From Mixophyes australis (Eukaryota; Chordata; Amphibia; Anura; Limnodynastidae), in contig JAVHZZ010000005.1 of assembly GCA_036250195.1 (NCBI GenBank), positions 75,201,505 through 75,265,504 of the forward strand: a stretch of DNA of 64,000 bases, read 5' to 3'. Below the pieces are notes generated by a model. It did no database searches and was not told the origin of the DNA. It worked only from the letters and a program-made list of their open reading frames with translations. This document shows, piece after piece, positions 36,276 to 49,369 of this stretch (position 1 is the stretch's first letter; every line of letters starts with the position of its first letter). A program made the translations under genes and the position numbers.

Positions 36276-36479
36276 TGCAAAACAGATAAATACCTCACCT
36301 GAAATTAATAGACCCTACCATTAAATTAAAAAGCCCCAACAATAAATGTAATTGACCCACCAGCACCCCACAAATAAAATAGTACCCATTAAATAATTAG
36401 CCCCCACCTAAACGTCACCATTAAATTAATAGCCTACCTCCCACCCATGTAGTAAGACACCTAACCTCCCTACCCTCAT

Positions 36480-37050
36480 ATCACACATTAATACATCCCC
36501 CCTTCCCTCACACATTATGGCAGCATACCCCCCTTCCCTCATAAAGCATAGCAGCATCCCCCCTCCATAATAGCAAGATGCAGCACACATTCCTCCCCTC
36601 CATAATAGCAGCACACCCCCCCTCCCTAATAGCAGCTCACATCCCCCCTCCTTAATAGCAGCATATATCCCCTCCCCTCCCTCCATAATAGCAGCTTACA
36701 TGCCCCTCTCCCCTCCCCTCCCCTCCCTCCATAATAGCAGCTTACATGCCCCCCTCCCTCCATAATAGCAGCTCACATGCTGCCCTCCCCTCCATAATAG
36801 CAGCTCACATCCCCCCTCCCCTCCCCTCCATAATAACAGCTCACATCCCCCCTCCCCTCCCTCCATAATAGCAGCTCACATCCCCCCCCTCCCCTCCCTC
36901 CATAATAGCAGCTCACATCCCCCCCTCCCTAATAGCAGCTCACATCCCCCCCTCCCCTCCCTAATAGCAGCTCACATCCCCCCCTCCCCTCCCCTCCCCT
37001 CCATAATAGCAGCTTACATCCTCCCTCCCTCCATAATAGCAACACGCATC
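36480..37050. repeat. C-rich minisatellite (ATAATAGCAGCTCACATCC units)
   Basis: About sixteen units of 25-40 bp share CCATAATAGCAGCTCACAT with a CCTCCC tract of variable length. They lie inside the hAT element. Confidence 0.9.
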
Positions 37051-37399
37051 CCCTTTCCCCTGCTTTGAAACTCACCTTTTTCCTCTTTCTTCCTGTCCAG
37101 CCGTCGCTGCCTGGCTCCTCTCTGCTTCTCTGCTCCTCTGCTGCCTAGCAACGTCATGACATCAGACGCTAAGGCAGAGGGCAGAGTTCAGAAGGGGGTG
37201 GAGCCGGGTGCCGGCCGCCATTTTGGATGCGCCGGGCGGCCGGCAGTCTGAATCTGAGGTCTGTTTAATTTTTATTTTTTTTCACTCCTCACACAGAGGC
37301 AGGTGCGGGCGGCCATTGCGCCCCCTTGGGACTGCGCCCGGGGCGGCGGCACCGCCCGCACCGGCCTCGTTACGGCTCTGTGCTACGCCATTCATAAGA

Positions 37400-38010
37400 A
37401 CTATGGTTGAGGGAATATGATATAGGGCATTGATTGCTTGCAAGAATTTGTCTTTAAAGCTGTTAAGGTTAAGGTTTGTCTCATAGATGGACATGCTACC
37501 CTGTCAAAGGTCTTTCCACATCCCATGCAAGCTCCAAGGATAGGATGTTGTTTTTGTAATTTGGTGTATAAAATCAATTGTTCTTCTTATGTTGTCATGT
37601 GACTACCTGGACAACACAAGAAATCCACCTGGTCAGGATGCATTAGGCTGGGTAGTATAGATTTTAATCTGTTTGCTACTATGTTTGCAAAAACATATGT
37701 TTAGTCTGTGTTTAAAAAGGAGATTGGCCAGTAATCACTGCAAATTGAAGGATCCTTTCCTGACTTTTGGATGACTAAATTTGTCTTGGGTCGTGTCAGG
37801 GTGAAAGAACACCTTCTAATATACTACTGAAAGGCAGTTTCATGTGAGTTATTAGATTAGAGGCCTTATAATAGGTTACAATGTATCCGTCAGGGCCTGG
37901 TGCTTTTGAAGGGTTTTGTGACTTTGTGGCATCTCTTATTTTATTAGTGATGTCCATATTAATCTAAGATGGAACTACTTATCTCAATCACCATACTGGT
38001 GGAGACATTC
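37400..38010 (-). pseudogene. L1-type LINE reverse transcriptase fragment
   Basis: The minus strand reads NPSKAPGPDGY, then NIVANRLKSILPSLMHPDQV and, near the window-left end, DVERPLTG. These match the ordered RT motifs SPGPDGF, ANRLKxxLPxLIHPDQxGF and DxEKAFD of L1-clade LINEs. Stops and frameshifts are numerous. Confidence 0.85.
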
Positions 38011-38029
38011 ATTAGTTATACATATAGGC

Positions 38030-38650
38030 CCTGATTCACTAACGCATGCAAAATGAAAGTAAACTGCGTTTTTTTTTAAAACGCATGTTTTATTGGGCAT
38101 ACGTACATCCGTATTCAGCAAGGAGCAGATCTAAAGATATGTTTGTTATGGAAAACGAGTCTAGGTGCATTATACAGAAAATACACTGCAGGATATGTCC
38201 AATACATGTGTGGAATATAACGTCCCAAAAGAATGTACATAAAAATAAAAATATTCTATTAATGTCACCTGTTAATAATATAGTCATTAATGACAAAACG
38301 TTAAAAAAAAAAGTTTTTTTTATTTACTCCCCCAGAAAAAAACATTTATTAGAATGTTCTAAATGTCTACTGTACATAAAATTAATTTTTAAAGTTGCTG
38401 CTGATTGCAAACACATGTTCTAGCATGTATACTGGCTGCCATCACTAGTCATCAGCACTTATATCCGACCTGTAGCTGGTACAAGTGATACGACAGAAAA
38501 ACACGTACCTTTGCAATGTCCAAATTTTGAATCAGAGATTGCCGTGGTTTTATATTGGGAATCTTGACACTAGTGCTATGGCTGTCATCTTCATCATCCA
38601 CTTTTTGCACCTGTCTCTGACCAACCACTAACAATACGACTTTCTTGGGT
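38030..38650. mobile_element. Second copy of the 27.6-kb DNA transposon family
   Basis: It begins GGCCCTGATTCACTAACGC and shares an ordered series of words with 27645-28400. The right end is disrupted; an L1 fragment lies at 38719-38847. Confidence 0.6.
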
Positions 38651-38718
38651 GTATATGCGCCTGTGTCCCAGACTTCATCTGTTCACAAATGCATGAACAT
38701 GCCCATACTGTACTTATC

Positions 38719-38847
38719 CTTTGTTCTTCTTGTGTTGTCATGTGACTACCTGGACAACACAAGAAACCCACCTGGTCAGGATGCATTAGGCTGGGTAGTA
38801 TAGAATCTAATCTGTTTGCTACTACGTTTGCAAAAACATATGTTTAG
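38719..38847 (-). repeat. Duplicate of part of the L1 RT fragment
   Basis: Matches 37572-37702 with only about six differences by eye, including a shared non-standard stretch (TTGTGTTGTCCAGGTAGTCA on the minus strand) that an intact L1 RT would not have. A copied segment is more likely than two independent insertions. Confidence 0.75.
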
Positions 38848-39131
38848 TCTGCCCTGCCCCATGCCATCTATCCAAATACAATTAGGTGTAAGTGGCAGAA
38901 TAGATCAAATCGGAATGGCCATAAAGGTGCGCCCACTCTTCTGCGCATGCGCAGATCATGCAAGATGCACTACACAATCTGGCATAGTACTCACTCTGCG
39001 TCAACCTCCAGGTGCAAACCTAGTTATTATTGTACACACACGGCTTACATGCCTGATTTAAATCAGGTGCTGGCCCTGTTTTTATCTTTCTCTGTGTGAT
39101 TACTGAAAATGTAAGGGATGGATGACTCTTT

Positions 39132-39626
39132 GGGGTCTATGCATTAATAATCTGCGGTACCAGTAAATATGCATCGCTGCAAGTCGCAGTGATGCATATT
39201 TAAGTACTGCTTCAATGTACCATGCCGGGCTACTCTGGGAGCCCCGGTGGAGAGACCCCTGTGCTGCGATTAGATTTTCCTATTTACCGGCAGCCGGTGA
39301 CAGGAGAAAGTGATGTGTATCTGATTCTGCAAAGCCAGAGAGGCTTCAGCAGGATCCTATAGGAAATGACAGATAACGCCATCCTGAGATGGCGTTACCA
39401 GTCTGTGCAATGAAAAGCTTATTAAAGCTTCATGCATTGCAGAACATCACAGTCCCCATATTAATCTACGGGGACAGCGATGCTACAATATATTTGCCTA
39501 AAGGGAAGAGATTTCTATGAAATCTCCTCCGTGAGGCAGTTAACGAACAGCAACTAAACTTAAAAGATGCGGATACTGCCATTTCCGCATCTTTTAAGTG
39601 CCAAATGAGATTAATGCATAGACTCC
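39132..39626. mobile_element. Inverted-repeat element (GGGGTCTATGCATTAAT ends)
   Basis: The left terminus GGGGTCTATGCATTAAT is mirrored by ATTAATGCATAGACTCC. The interior holds ATGGCGTTA and AGCTTATTAAAGCTT inverted pairs. TTTG next to both ends may be a short target duplication. Confidence 0.75.
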
Positions 39627-39639
39627 TTTGTGTTGAAGT

Positions 39640-41500
39640 TATAATTCATGGCAATTGAGACCCATTAGAAATGTTGTTATTGCACTGTTTGGGATCCTCT
39701 ATAAGAAGATGGATGTACAGTATTTAGTGCATATGTATGTTTGCAACTACAATCTTCCCACACCAGTTTGACAGAAGTGACACCACTTCTGTGTTGTTGT
39801 TAATGTTTCGATTTGTGTATTGACTGCATGCCAACATAACCCCCTCCCAATTTAAACAAGCCTACACATGGATATGCTGATCTGCTGAGCTGAAATACTG
39901 TGTGTTAACATTGTAATGCTATGAATAGCAACAATTTACTCTAAACCAGCCAATTCATCTGTTACTCATTAATAGTACGTCCGGTTTTGAAGTATAAATG
40001 CAATAGGCACTCTGACCTTAGCCAAGAGCACCTACAAATTGGAGAGCCCACAGTATTAATAAGGAACATCATAAGGAACTGCTCCCAGTGAACATTGTAT
40101 ACGTTTAAACATATTTCTTGTGTAGGATTTAAATTCTGGCTTAATTTTAATATGTTGTTCAGAAAACACCTTGAATAACTATCCCTCTTTAAAAATGTAT
40201 CTGAGTGAAAGGCTGAGTATAAAAAGGTATTAAAGTACATTAGAACACCTGTGTTCTGGCTTTGATTGTGCTACCACTTTTTAAAGATTTTTTAATAAAA
40301 CCTAAGGTGAAGGTGCTAAATTCTGATTAACATTTTATTACCCGACCTGCCACTCAACTGCATTATTCAAGGCTGACCTAGCAATGCCTTTCCATAAAGG
40401 GAAATTGAATAAAATGTGCATTTAATTAAGAAGTTAATGGATCACTTGGATTTGATGTATGCGTAGAATAATCTTTTTCATTACAGTTCTTAAATACTAT
40501 GTTAGAAGAGAAAATATGGAAAGCAACAATTAAGGAGTAAAACAGATGTTAAAACAATATATCTTCTTCTTAAACCTTCTTATTAAACCCAATAGGTATA
40601 GACTTCACTTATATTACCTTCTTATCAGTTTTTAAATATTTGGTAAAAGGTGCACATAGCCTTCAGAGAAGCCATGTTTTCAAATCACTGTGCATTACTG
40701 TATAAAGTAATTTCTAGTACATATTTAAATACATATATTATAAATATTATATATATTATTTAATTTGTATTTAACAAATACAATACTCTACTACCTTAAT
40801 TTCCTCTGCAATCAAAGTATATTACAGTAAATATGAGACTATACTCTTACTTTGGCTGTTACTTCTTCGAGCCATTTGGAAATTCTCTCCGTCCTACACA
40901 TTTGTAACAAATTTAACATCATGCTTATTCATTGTAGCATCATCATGATTTTCTTCAATTGTTATATCTGCCATGGTACCAAACCAGGCATCCCTGTTTT
41001 CCACTGGGGCTATAAATATGGATTTTTTAAAAATCTTCTGAGCCATTTTGTCTTCACAGAAGCTGTTCTGGTGTCTTGTGATAATCTTCCTCCAGCAGTT
41101 TTGTTATTTAAAGCTTACCACTTTTATTCCCAGAGTTAGCTCTCATCTTTATAGGGAGATTGGGCTCCCAGCATGCCTGAGGAACGAGGACAGAAGAAGG
41201 GATGCCAGCTTGGTAGCAATGCAGAAAGAGGGGATGTAGAATTGCAGCCATACATGAAGTAGGAGTAACCATTGTTGGGACCATCGCCATACTTTGAGGA
41301 CCAGATGGGAAAAATGCAGCACAACCAGTGAGCCTGCAAGTGAAAGTGAGTAAAGTGGAAACAAGTTTTGTAGAGCAAGGCAAAGACAGAGAGGGAAACT
41401 CACAGCACAGAAACACTATACAGAAGTGGAAGTTGCATAATCAATTTATAGGCTCTTAGCAGGTGCTTGGAAGGATGAGGTTATCATGAAAGGAACAACA
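39640..41500. other. Intergenic, no gene recognised
   Basis: Mostly AT-rich. 41108-41440 is GC-richer with several overlapping open frames that resemble neither host exons nor a known transposase. Possibly an old LTR. Confidence 0.4.
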
Positions 41501-41512
41501 CAGAGAAAAATC

Positions 41513-41574
41513 CCCCAGCACACTGCTATAGCCAGCAAAGGAGCTCCTTTGCTGGCTATAGCAGTGTGTTGGGG
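41513..41574. repeat. 62-bp near-perfect palindrome
   Basis: The arms CCCCAGCACACTGCTATAGC... and their complement meet at GAGCTC (41541-41546) with no loop. One mismatch near the outer end. It would extrude as a cruciform or fold as a long hairpin. Confidence 0.9.
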
Positions 41575-42929
41575 AATTTTTTTTAGCATAGAAAAACTGT
41601 AAGAGATGGGAAGGGCCGCACATACCTTAGACAGCTGCAAATCTTAGAGGGCTGCATGTTTGCCAGAAACAGCTGCCAACTTTACAGAGAAAGCTGTAAG
41701 TCTTGCTGAAATACCTGGCAATCTATATGTTAGGTAGTTCAAGGCAAGACAGAGACAACAGAGAAGATCAAACAACTATGAATTTTTGTTGAATATGTTG
41801 AAAACATCCAGAGTAATCAATGATCAGATACAGAGGAAACACAGCTTGCAACTGATTAATGAGCACAGAACAAAGTCTCTAGTAATTGTAATCTCAGACA
41901 GCTGTAGTAATTAAAGATATTCAGATACATTGGCAGTCTGTTGTACTTTAAACAGTACCATAACAGTTCTGATAGTTGATATTAGTACTCACATATGTAA
42001 TCTTGGTTGGTTATTCAATATTCCTGATTACCTGAAAGCAGCAAAAGTCCAAGGACAACTGAGATGAGCCAAGAGTCCCTCAGTGCAGTATCAGAAGGCA
42101 GAGTGATGTAGAAAGATTTATTTTCTAACCAGAAGACAATTATTTCATATAAGCAGTTCTATTTTCAAGCTGCAGTACTCACATATACTGTATCTTCTCT
42201 GTCAGTTTCTAATTAAAATATTTTTAAAACTGTGTTAAGATACTATGTATTCTTCCCTATTATATTATAGCTTATAGCCATCCACACAATCAAGAGGATG
42301 CATGTATGGTCCAAGGGCATTTGAAAATTCTACACAACCATAGAGTTCCCTAATACAGGATTATAATGGTTCATATTATTGGAAGCATAGTAGCAATGTG
42401 GCCCTGATGTTTTAACTGAGGGGCCAAGCTATCCCTAATCAGCTTGCCTCCGAAAAATACAGGCATTAAAACTGCCGTCTAGTACTTGTTTCCAGCATAT
42501 GTTGTAATGCATTTTAAAGATGATATTTCATCATATTAAGGCTTTTAAACTTCAGTCACTACAAATAACTATATAATCTACAGTAACAGTAATGTTGATC
42601 AGCTGCCTTGGTGAGATTTTATTGCACGAGCAGTAATAATAAAAAAAGTCATTATTCGTAATAAATAAGGCTCTGTGTCATGCATTTATTTTACAAAAGC
42701 AGGAGTGTCACACAGAAATACAGAATTTCTTTGTATGCCTATTATATTTAGAGGTATGCAGATGATTGCTTGACTGATCTAGTTTATTATATGAGTTTGA
42801 TATTTGTAAAGTACGGTAATGTAATAAATATGAAATCACCTTTATGACAAAGTTTATTATAAACATACTAAGTGCAAAAGATACCATGTGAGCATCTCAG
42901 TTGTGTGCGCTCCATATGTCATTCCTGGA

Positions 42930-43440
42930 CTTTTCCTCTTAAGGCACGCTTACTCCAGTCCCTAGGGAGTTTGAAGATCCCCGACTCCCTAGGGAATTCA
43001 GCCCTGTGCTGACTAGCCTGGGGCTGGTTGGCATCATGGCAGGGGGAGCCCCTACAGTGGGTACCCCTGCTATAGTGCCACCAGTCCCAGCTGGCTAAGC
43101 CTAGGGCTGATTGCAGGAGAATTGGGGGGACCCCACACTGTTTGTCTCCCCAATATGACTGGGGAGTGGGGGATGGTCACATTTTCTTTTACATTTATTT
43201 ATTTATATCACAGTTTACTGCCAGTGGGTCCAGGGGCTGTATAGATGGAGGACAAGCTGGCATTGCAATTTTAATGACGGCTTTGTGACTGATGACATTT
43301 TCACTGTTGGCGATCACAATTTTGGCACTTTATACATGCCGGGGAAATTTACATACCGGCATATAGCCTGTGTGTATTTTCATGTCGAGGGGAAAAGTGT
43401 TGGTATTTCTTCAATCGGAATATCGTACCTAACCCATTTA
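42930..43440. repeat. Repeat debris with CCCTAGGGAGT hairpin
   Basis: CCTAGGGAGT and ACTCCCTAGG (42960-42995) form a hairpin. A GC-rich stretch to 43.15 kb and a GGCATATAGCC/GCCGGGG stretch to 43.44 kb look like transposon relics. Ends are not defined. Confidence 0.4.
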
Positions 43441-43871
43441 AACTGGTTCTTTACTTATTAAGGGTTTATTTTTATAGGGCAAAAGATATTTACATAACTA
43501 TGCTATCAACAATAATATGAAGTAACAATATAAAATTTACCAGGTACAAACTAAATAAATTATTCCCAAAGAAACTGAACATCACATAAATGTAAAAAAG
43601 AATATTGCCATTAAGGAATTGTATTGGGAAAATTATAATTACTGACTAGCATAGGCAAGCATAGGCCAGTCTTGCCTGAGGTCTCCCAAGAAAATAATCC
43701 AGTAAATGATGTACTGTCTCAGCACATAGAAACAGCTGATCTGTAACTGTTGACTGTGTTCTAGGACATTACACACTATTTGATTAGTAGTTATTCAAAC
43801 TGCATCAAATGTGTTACCCTAATTTAAACAAAGCCACTATGCTGGATTGGTTTAAAGAAATTAAATACATT

Positions 43872-44094
43872 GGGGCATATTCAATTGTTGGCTTTACTGG
43901 CCAAAGTAACGCGGCGCGCGTACTATTACCGTCATTACGGTAATAGTGCGCGTAAATACCATTATTACGGTATCTTTCACGCTGGATTTCAGCTCGCGGC
44001 TCAGGGAGCTGCGAGCTGAAATCCGGCTTAACATTACCGTAATAACGGTAATACTTTTTACGCTGCGGAAAACAGGAACAATTGAATATGCCCC
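43872..44094. mobile_element. Palindromic MITE (GGGGCATATTCAATTG ends)
   Basis: The left terminus GGGGCATATTCAATTG is mirrored by CAATTGAATATGCCCC. ATTG/CATT bases flank both sides. The interior carries repeated ATTACCGTNATNACGGTAAT palindromes and an inverted GATTTCAGCTCGC pair. 223 bp. Confidence 0.9.
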
Positions 44095-44099
44095 ATTGA

Positions 44100-47000
44100 T
44101 TTGATTGAAATGTGCTGTATATTATTTTATAAAACAAAACAATGTTTGTTTATATTACTTTGAGTATTAAAGTGTTGAGATATATTATCACTCATTAGAC
44201 TTATTATTTCTATGTTTACCATGACTGCCAGTTTTTGTTGTTACCCCTTTCAGCATGACAGTTCTACTAGTAACTTGAAAAAGACTATTCTGAAAGTCAA
44301 CCCTGATTTTCTTGAACAAAAAGGTGTCTAGACTCCTATGAGCAGCATAGGAGAAAAGCTAAAAATGACACAAAATTCGTAAAAAAATGAATGCACCAGA
44401 AACAATAGTGTTGGTGCCAGGACAATCCCAGGTGAATGATCCAGCAACAACTTTGCTCATTCCAAGAAAATCTTGAATGTAAGTAGAGAGTTGGTTTCCA
44501 AAGCCACTTCCTGTATGCTCAGGATGCCAGAGAGTAGACCCAATGCTTCCTTCTTGGGTGAAGGATATAGCTAAAAAATGGCAAAAACCTTTATGAGAAT
44601 TTCAGATGCTGGAAAAATACTGGCTAGGAAACATGTCCCCATGTCTTCTGCACAGCGCAATGTGTACTCACATAAAATAACATTCACAAATTTATAAAAA
44701 CTTCCTAAACATGCAATATTTCAGACTATGCTATTGCTAATCAACCATTAAACTTAACATACTTTTTTTATTTTTATAAATGAGCTAATAATATTCACAA
44801 ACATAAATGCAGAGGTGTCAAGGTCTTAAAAGGGCTATACAATATAAATGTTTTATCATGCATATTGTCTTTCCATTGTTCACAAGACCAAAATGACTGA
44901 AAAAAAAGAGGACAATAGTTTGCAGAGAGTTACTTAACTAAGTTACTTACATTATACCATTGTAAAGTTGAAATATTCCTTGTACAGTGCCAGGGAAAAT
45001 TTGTTTTGATTCAGTGATCATTTTCTGGTTTAAAATAATTTTAAATGATTTACATTCCATCCATAGAACTATAAAATATTTATAAATAATTTAATGCACA
45101 TGTGCCAAGATGACCCGTAGACAGATAGATATTTGTCCAATATAGTATTTCTCCATTTATGGCTGAAATTAAGGTGCACCCATCTCTTACACCCAATGGT
45201 GGCAGTCATTTTGTGGCCTGAATCAATGATATATGAGAGTATAGCCTATCAATTTACTGGCTTAAATCCATAAGCTTCATTCTCACAATGGCTTCCTCCA
45301 CTGTAGGCGAGGTCATAGTTACCAACATATTTTGCATCTAAGCACATATCACATGAAATCATCTTGGGTAATCATGGCTCACTACAATTGTCATCATGTC
45401 TTGATCTTCAGTATAATGACCTTTTCTGCATTGTAACCACTGCTCTGCAATAAGTCTTACAGTATAATACCTAGAGAATAAGAACAGATAAGAATAAAAT
45501 ACACAAAAAGATTAATCTGATTGTGCAGTTGGTTAATACTGAAACAGGGACATTTTGAGAACCAAAAATTAAAGGGACACACTTTAATAATTCCAGCTGA
45601 CCACAAAAAATAGGGACAGTTGGCAACTATTGGTCTTTAACCTTGGGATTAATTAATTGACATAAAATTATACCAATTAATTAAGAAAGCCCAGGTTAAT
45701 AGAGGCACATGTGACAAAGACAAGACTAGCTACCACTCTTGCTGGTGAAAAGATTATTCAGAAAAGATGGGTTGTACTTATTTATGCATAGAACATACAT
45801 TTCATCTTTCATCTTCTTATAACACTAGCACTTACTACATATGTATATCTTGCCAAATATTTTCTGTCGACAATCTGTTTTTTACTATTTTAATATTCAA
45901 TACAGAGCTCATTAAACTACATATGTTTTACCAGTTATAATTATTTAGCCATTATTTATATAGCTTTCTTGTTAACAGTATTTTCATTTTCAGCTCAAGT
46001 CAGATTAACACATTAAATATTTTGGGCTTTCATGACACACCATTTTCCCCCTTGTCTTCAAGCAAGACAGTTAGATCCCAAAAATGGACAATGGGTAATA
46101 GGTACAGATTGTAAAAGGTGATAAACCTGCTATAATAGTAATGGATCTTGTCATGGATGGTATACGCTAAATACTAACTTAGTACCTTATTTGTACTATT
46201 TATTTTCATCTCTTCTTTTTTGAGGTCATTCTTCTCACCTGGAAAGAAGATAGAGACACTACCCACTTTGTACCCACCAGAGAGGCAGGAATACTCAGGA
46301 AAAGCTCATAAATAAGTACACATTTTTTTAAGAGAATGTATTAATCTTCTTTGGCACTACAATAAATGGAACAACGATTGAGTAAATTAAGACCTCCTAA
46401 ATACAATTCTTTAAATTCTTCAAACAGTAACATTATTCCTGTTCAAAACACTAAATGTACTGTGTTTAAAAATAGAATTATCAGAGTCTGGTGGGCAGAG
46501 CATCGTGTATGGCCACTTTTTACTTACGCTCCTAAACTGCTAGCCATTATCAGCAAGCATCCACCTCAAAACAGAGGAAAATCTGCCACCATCCATCAGA
46601 TTTGCAGACCAAAAATACTGTTAAGGCGATCTATAGAAGAATCTTGTGCAGTGAAGTCGATTTCTGTACACTTGCAACAGAGCCCAGCTATTGCTGTCTA
46701 AGGTCTACAAAGATGCCATTAGGCGCAAAACGCACGGACAAGACAAGAAGTCATACACACATGGGACCTCAGTGGCTGGGACACTAAACAAGAACAATAA
46801 CCTCTACACCACCATTACCTTAACTCACCTGTCATGCAGTCTTGTTGGATGTAACGGGTGTCACCACGACGCTGTGACCCTGCCGTGGAGTAGTATGCTT
46901 TGTTTCATTGCCAGTGAGACAATTTATCCCACTACATAATAATAATATAATAATAGAAATAATAATAGACAAACCAGTAATCCTCATCGACTTGGATAAC

Positions 47001-47780
47001 TTTTAGACTGTATACTCATCAGTTCAGTATTATTACTATCGCTCCCCCGGTAATAGGAAGACAGCAACATACATATTGGAATAAGACCTCCAGAACTCAC
47101 ACATAAAATGCCAGCCACAGAATTTTGATCAATGAGACATTAGTAGCCACTACAACTTGTTTATCTGTTGACATTTAACTGTGCAGTTTAACATATTTTG
47201 TATCCATTTTCCACTGGTAACTTGAATTTAAAAGCAAATTTAAATAAGTCTTTACTTGACTATTTATCAGATCTCAACATTGTGTTCTGTATGTTTTGAA
47301 GAATTTGAAAAAACATCCCATGTTAGAACAATGTCTCTGATACCTTCACACTGGAATATAAAACCAAAACCAAAGACACTATAATAAGAAGTGGGATAAC
47401 GTGCTCCTCAATCCCACAATCATTTTTAATTAAAACTGAGAACAGGGAGACTGCTTGGAACAATTGAACTACATTGCACAGCTTCTGGTAACTCTGAAAC
47501 CAACTTTCTGTCTCTTTGATATGCATATTGATATAGATGGTATATTGTGTATATATTCTGACTACAACTGCATGATTATTCATTTGCAATATACTATAGC
47601 CAGGTTACATTTCTCTGTTAACCGATTCTACCTAGACATACAAAACTTCTCTAATACAGCATAACATAACCAAATTAGCTTAATTATGTGATATCATATA
47701 CTCTAATGGAGGATGAGTGATCAGTAACTCCTAGCTGCAAATCTTGGTAGGTTATCGACAGAATTTTGGAGAAAACACAG
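44100..47780. other. Intergenic, no gene recognised
   Basis: The open frame 46366-46701 (111 codons) has no domain I know. 45180-45310 resembles 58640-58770 (shared AGTATAGCCTATCAAT-type words) and is a dispersed repeat. Sequence from about 46.8 kb may be decayed 5' sequence of the following LINE. Confidence 0.35.
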
Positions 47781-48002
47781 GTAAATAAAATGGGCAAATC
47801 CAAACCACACACTAATAATTTTCACCCATACAAACGCTTCTCCCCTTCACTTGAGCTTACCTCAGAAATGTCTGAAAACTAAGCTACCTCTACAGCTGTA
47901 CCTGCAAAAGAATTGTCATTAATCATTGTCATTATCCATACTGCCACTTAACAAGAAAGTGGATGTTATCCAGTTATCTATAAATACAGTCATTTCAAAT
48001 CT

Positions 48003-48116
48003 AGGGGTATATTTACTAAACTGCGGGTTTGAAAAAGTGGAGATGTTGCTTATAGCAACCAATCAGATTCTAGTTATCATTTATTTAGTACATTCTACAA
48101 AATGACAGCTAGACCC
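48003..48116. mobile_element. Half copy of the TTTACTAAACTGCGGG MITE
   Basis: It starts GGGGTATATTTACTAAACTG and stops in the middle of the palindrome at GACAGCTAGA, where LINE sequence resumes. The second arm is missing. Confidence 0.8.
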
Positions 48117-48119
48117 TTT

Positions 48120-48645
48120 CTAAACTCTCAAAAAAATGATGACCTCAAGAACCGCCGTAGGTGGAACAACTTAAGGTTCATTGGAATACCAAAGGATTTT
48201 AAAGGCTTTGATCTGTTTACTGACCAGATTTAATGAGCACATTATTAGTGTTCAAACAACATTGGTATTGGAATAAATTGAAAGAACCCACAGATCTGGA
48301 TCTGACAGAGACAACCTGAATAAAAATGCTAGTGTAATTATTAAATGACAGAGATAAAGAAAATATACTCATGGCTTACATTAAAGCACAATCACTTATT
48401 GTTCGAAATTTCAAAGTCTTGATCTTACAATATTTTTCAACTATAGTAATGCAGAAAATGGAAGAATTTACATTACTTTGTAAATCATGTTTTGAAAAAA
48501 CATCAAACTTGCATTGCTGTATGCTGCTAAAATCAAAGTTAGTGAACGGTAAATCAGTAACATTTGATAGTTCACATGCAGCTAGATCCCAAATACCAAC
48601 TACCTGGAAAGTCACTCTCCCACAATATGTTTTTCTAAATTGAAT
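48120..48645 (+). pseudogene. L1 ORF1 (RNA-binding protein) fragment
   Basis: Frames read LRFIGIPKDFKGFDLF, then RDNLNKNASVIIK, then ARS near the end. These match the RRM and C-terminal domain of L1 ORF1p (GIPE, ERAHR, NASVI/RNIIVKF, LKVT-like and F-SP-EARSFL segments). Several stops. Confidence 0.75.
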
Positions 48646-48787
48646 TGTACAAACGTGTATACATAGATGCATACATGAAGCCCTCAAAATACCGGAAACC
48701 TGAGCTCTGAGACCTTCGATGAGTCAGCAAACTAACATACATATACGTCTCAAAAAATTGGCTGATACTATGTACACAAAACATATC

Positions 48788-49335
48788 TGTCACAAATCAA
48801 TGTTGGAATACAGCCAAGGAGCCATGGATAAGATGAAAAAACATACAATGTTTATTGCTGGAGAGTATGAACAGATGATGTAATAATGAGCTTGCAGAAA
48901 TTACCAGATATACAGCAGTTGCAGGTAAATGGGAGGTGAAGAAAGATTCCAGGCAGCAAGTACAGGTAAATGCACAGGTAAGTCCCAGGTTCACAAATGA
49001 AACAGGTCAGCAGAATGTATGTTGAGATAGATCTCAAGCAGCATAAATCCAGGAGCACAACAGGAGGAAGTGACCACAGAGAGTAACATCAATAACCAGC
49101 AATGTGTGCTGGGAGTGACAGGTATATATAAGGGAAATGAGAACACACCCAGGTGAATGGGATAATTGGAGAAAGGGTTAACCCCTAATGCAAACATGAA
49201 AGGCACGATAGCAGCACCTCTGGTGATCAGAGGTACTGCTGCAAATACACACTAATAAAGTCTAATAGTCCAGGAGGCAGGAGCTGCCAGGCAAGGCAGT
49301 ATGCACTGCAAGGGACTTGCAGGCAGATCCTGACA
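48788..49335 (-). repeat. 3' LTR of the Gypsy-type element
   Basis: The left copy is the 3' LTR because the polypurine tract lies just to its right on the complement. It contains promoter and polyadenylation motifs in the minus sense. Confidence 0.9.
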
Positions 49336-49369
49336 GTACCCCCCTTTAGGGCGGATTCCAGACACCCGA

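Larger units (their letters stand above)
35056..37380. mobile_element. Large non-autonomous hAT element with perfect 8-bp TSD
   Basis: The left end CAGTGCCGTAACTAG pairs with the right end CTCGTTACGGCTCTG. TGCTACGC flanks both sides (35048-35055 and 37381-37388). The 2325-bp interior has no transposase. It holds a CA tract, a 31-bp minisatellite, a second C-rich minisatellite and a GC-rich right arm with the GCCGCCATTTTGGATGC word. Confidence 0.95.

Noticed and set aside
46366..46701. 111-codon frame as a host gene
   Set aside because: No recognisable domain or splice signals, and the setting is decayed repeat DNA. Left as unassigned.
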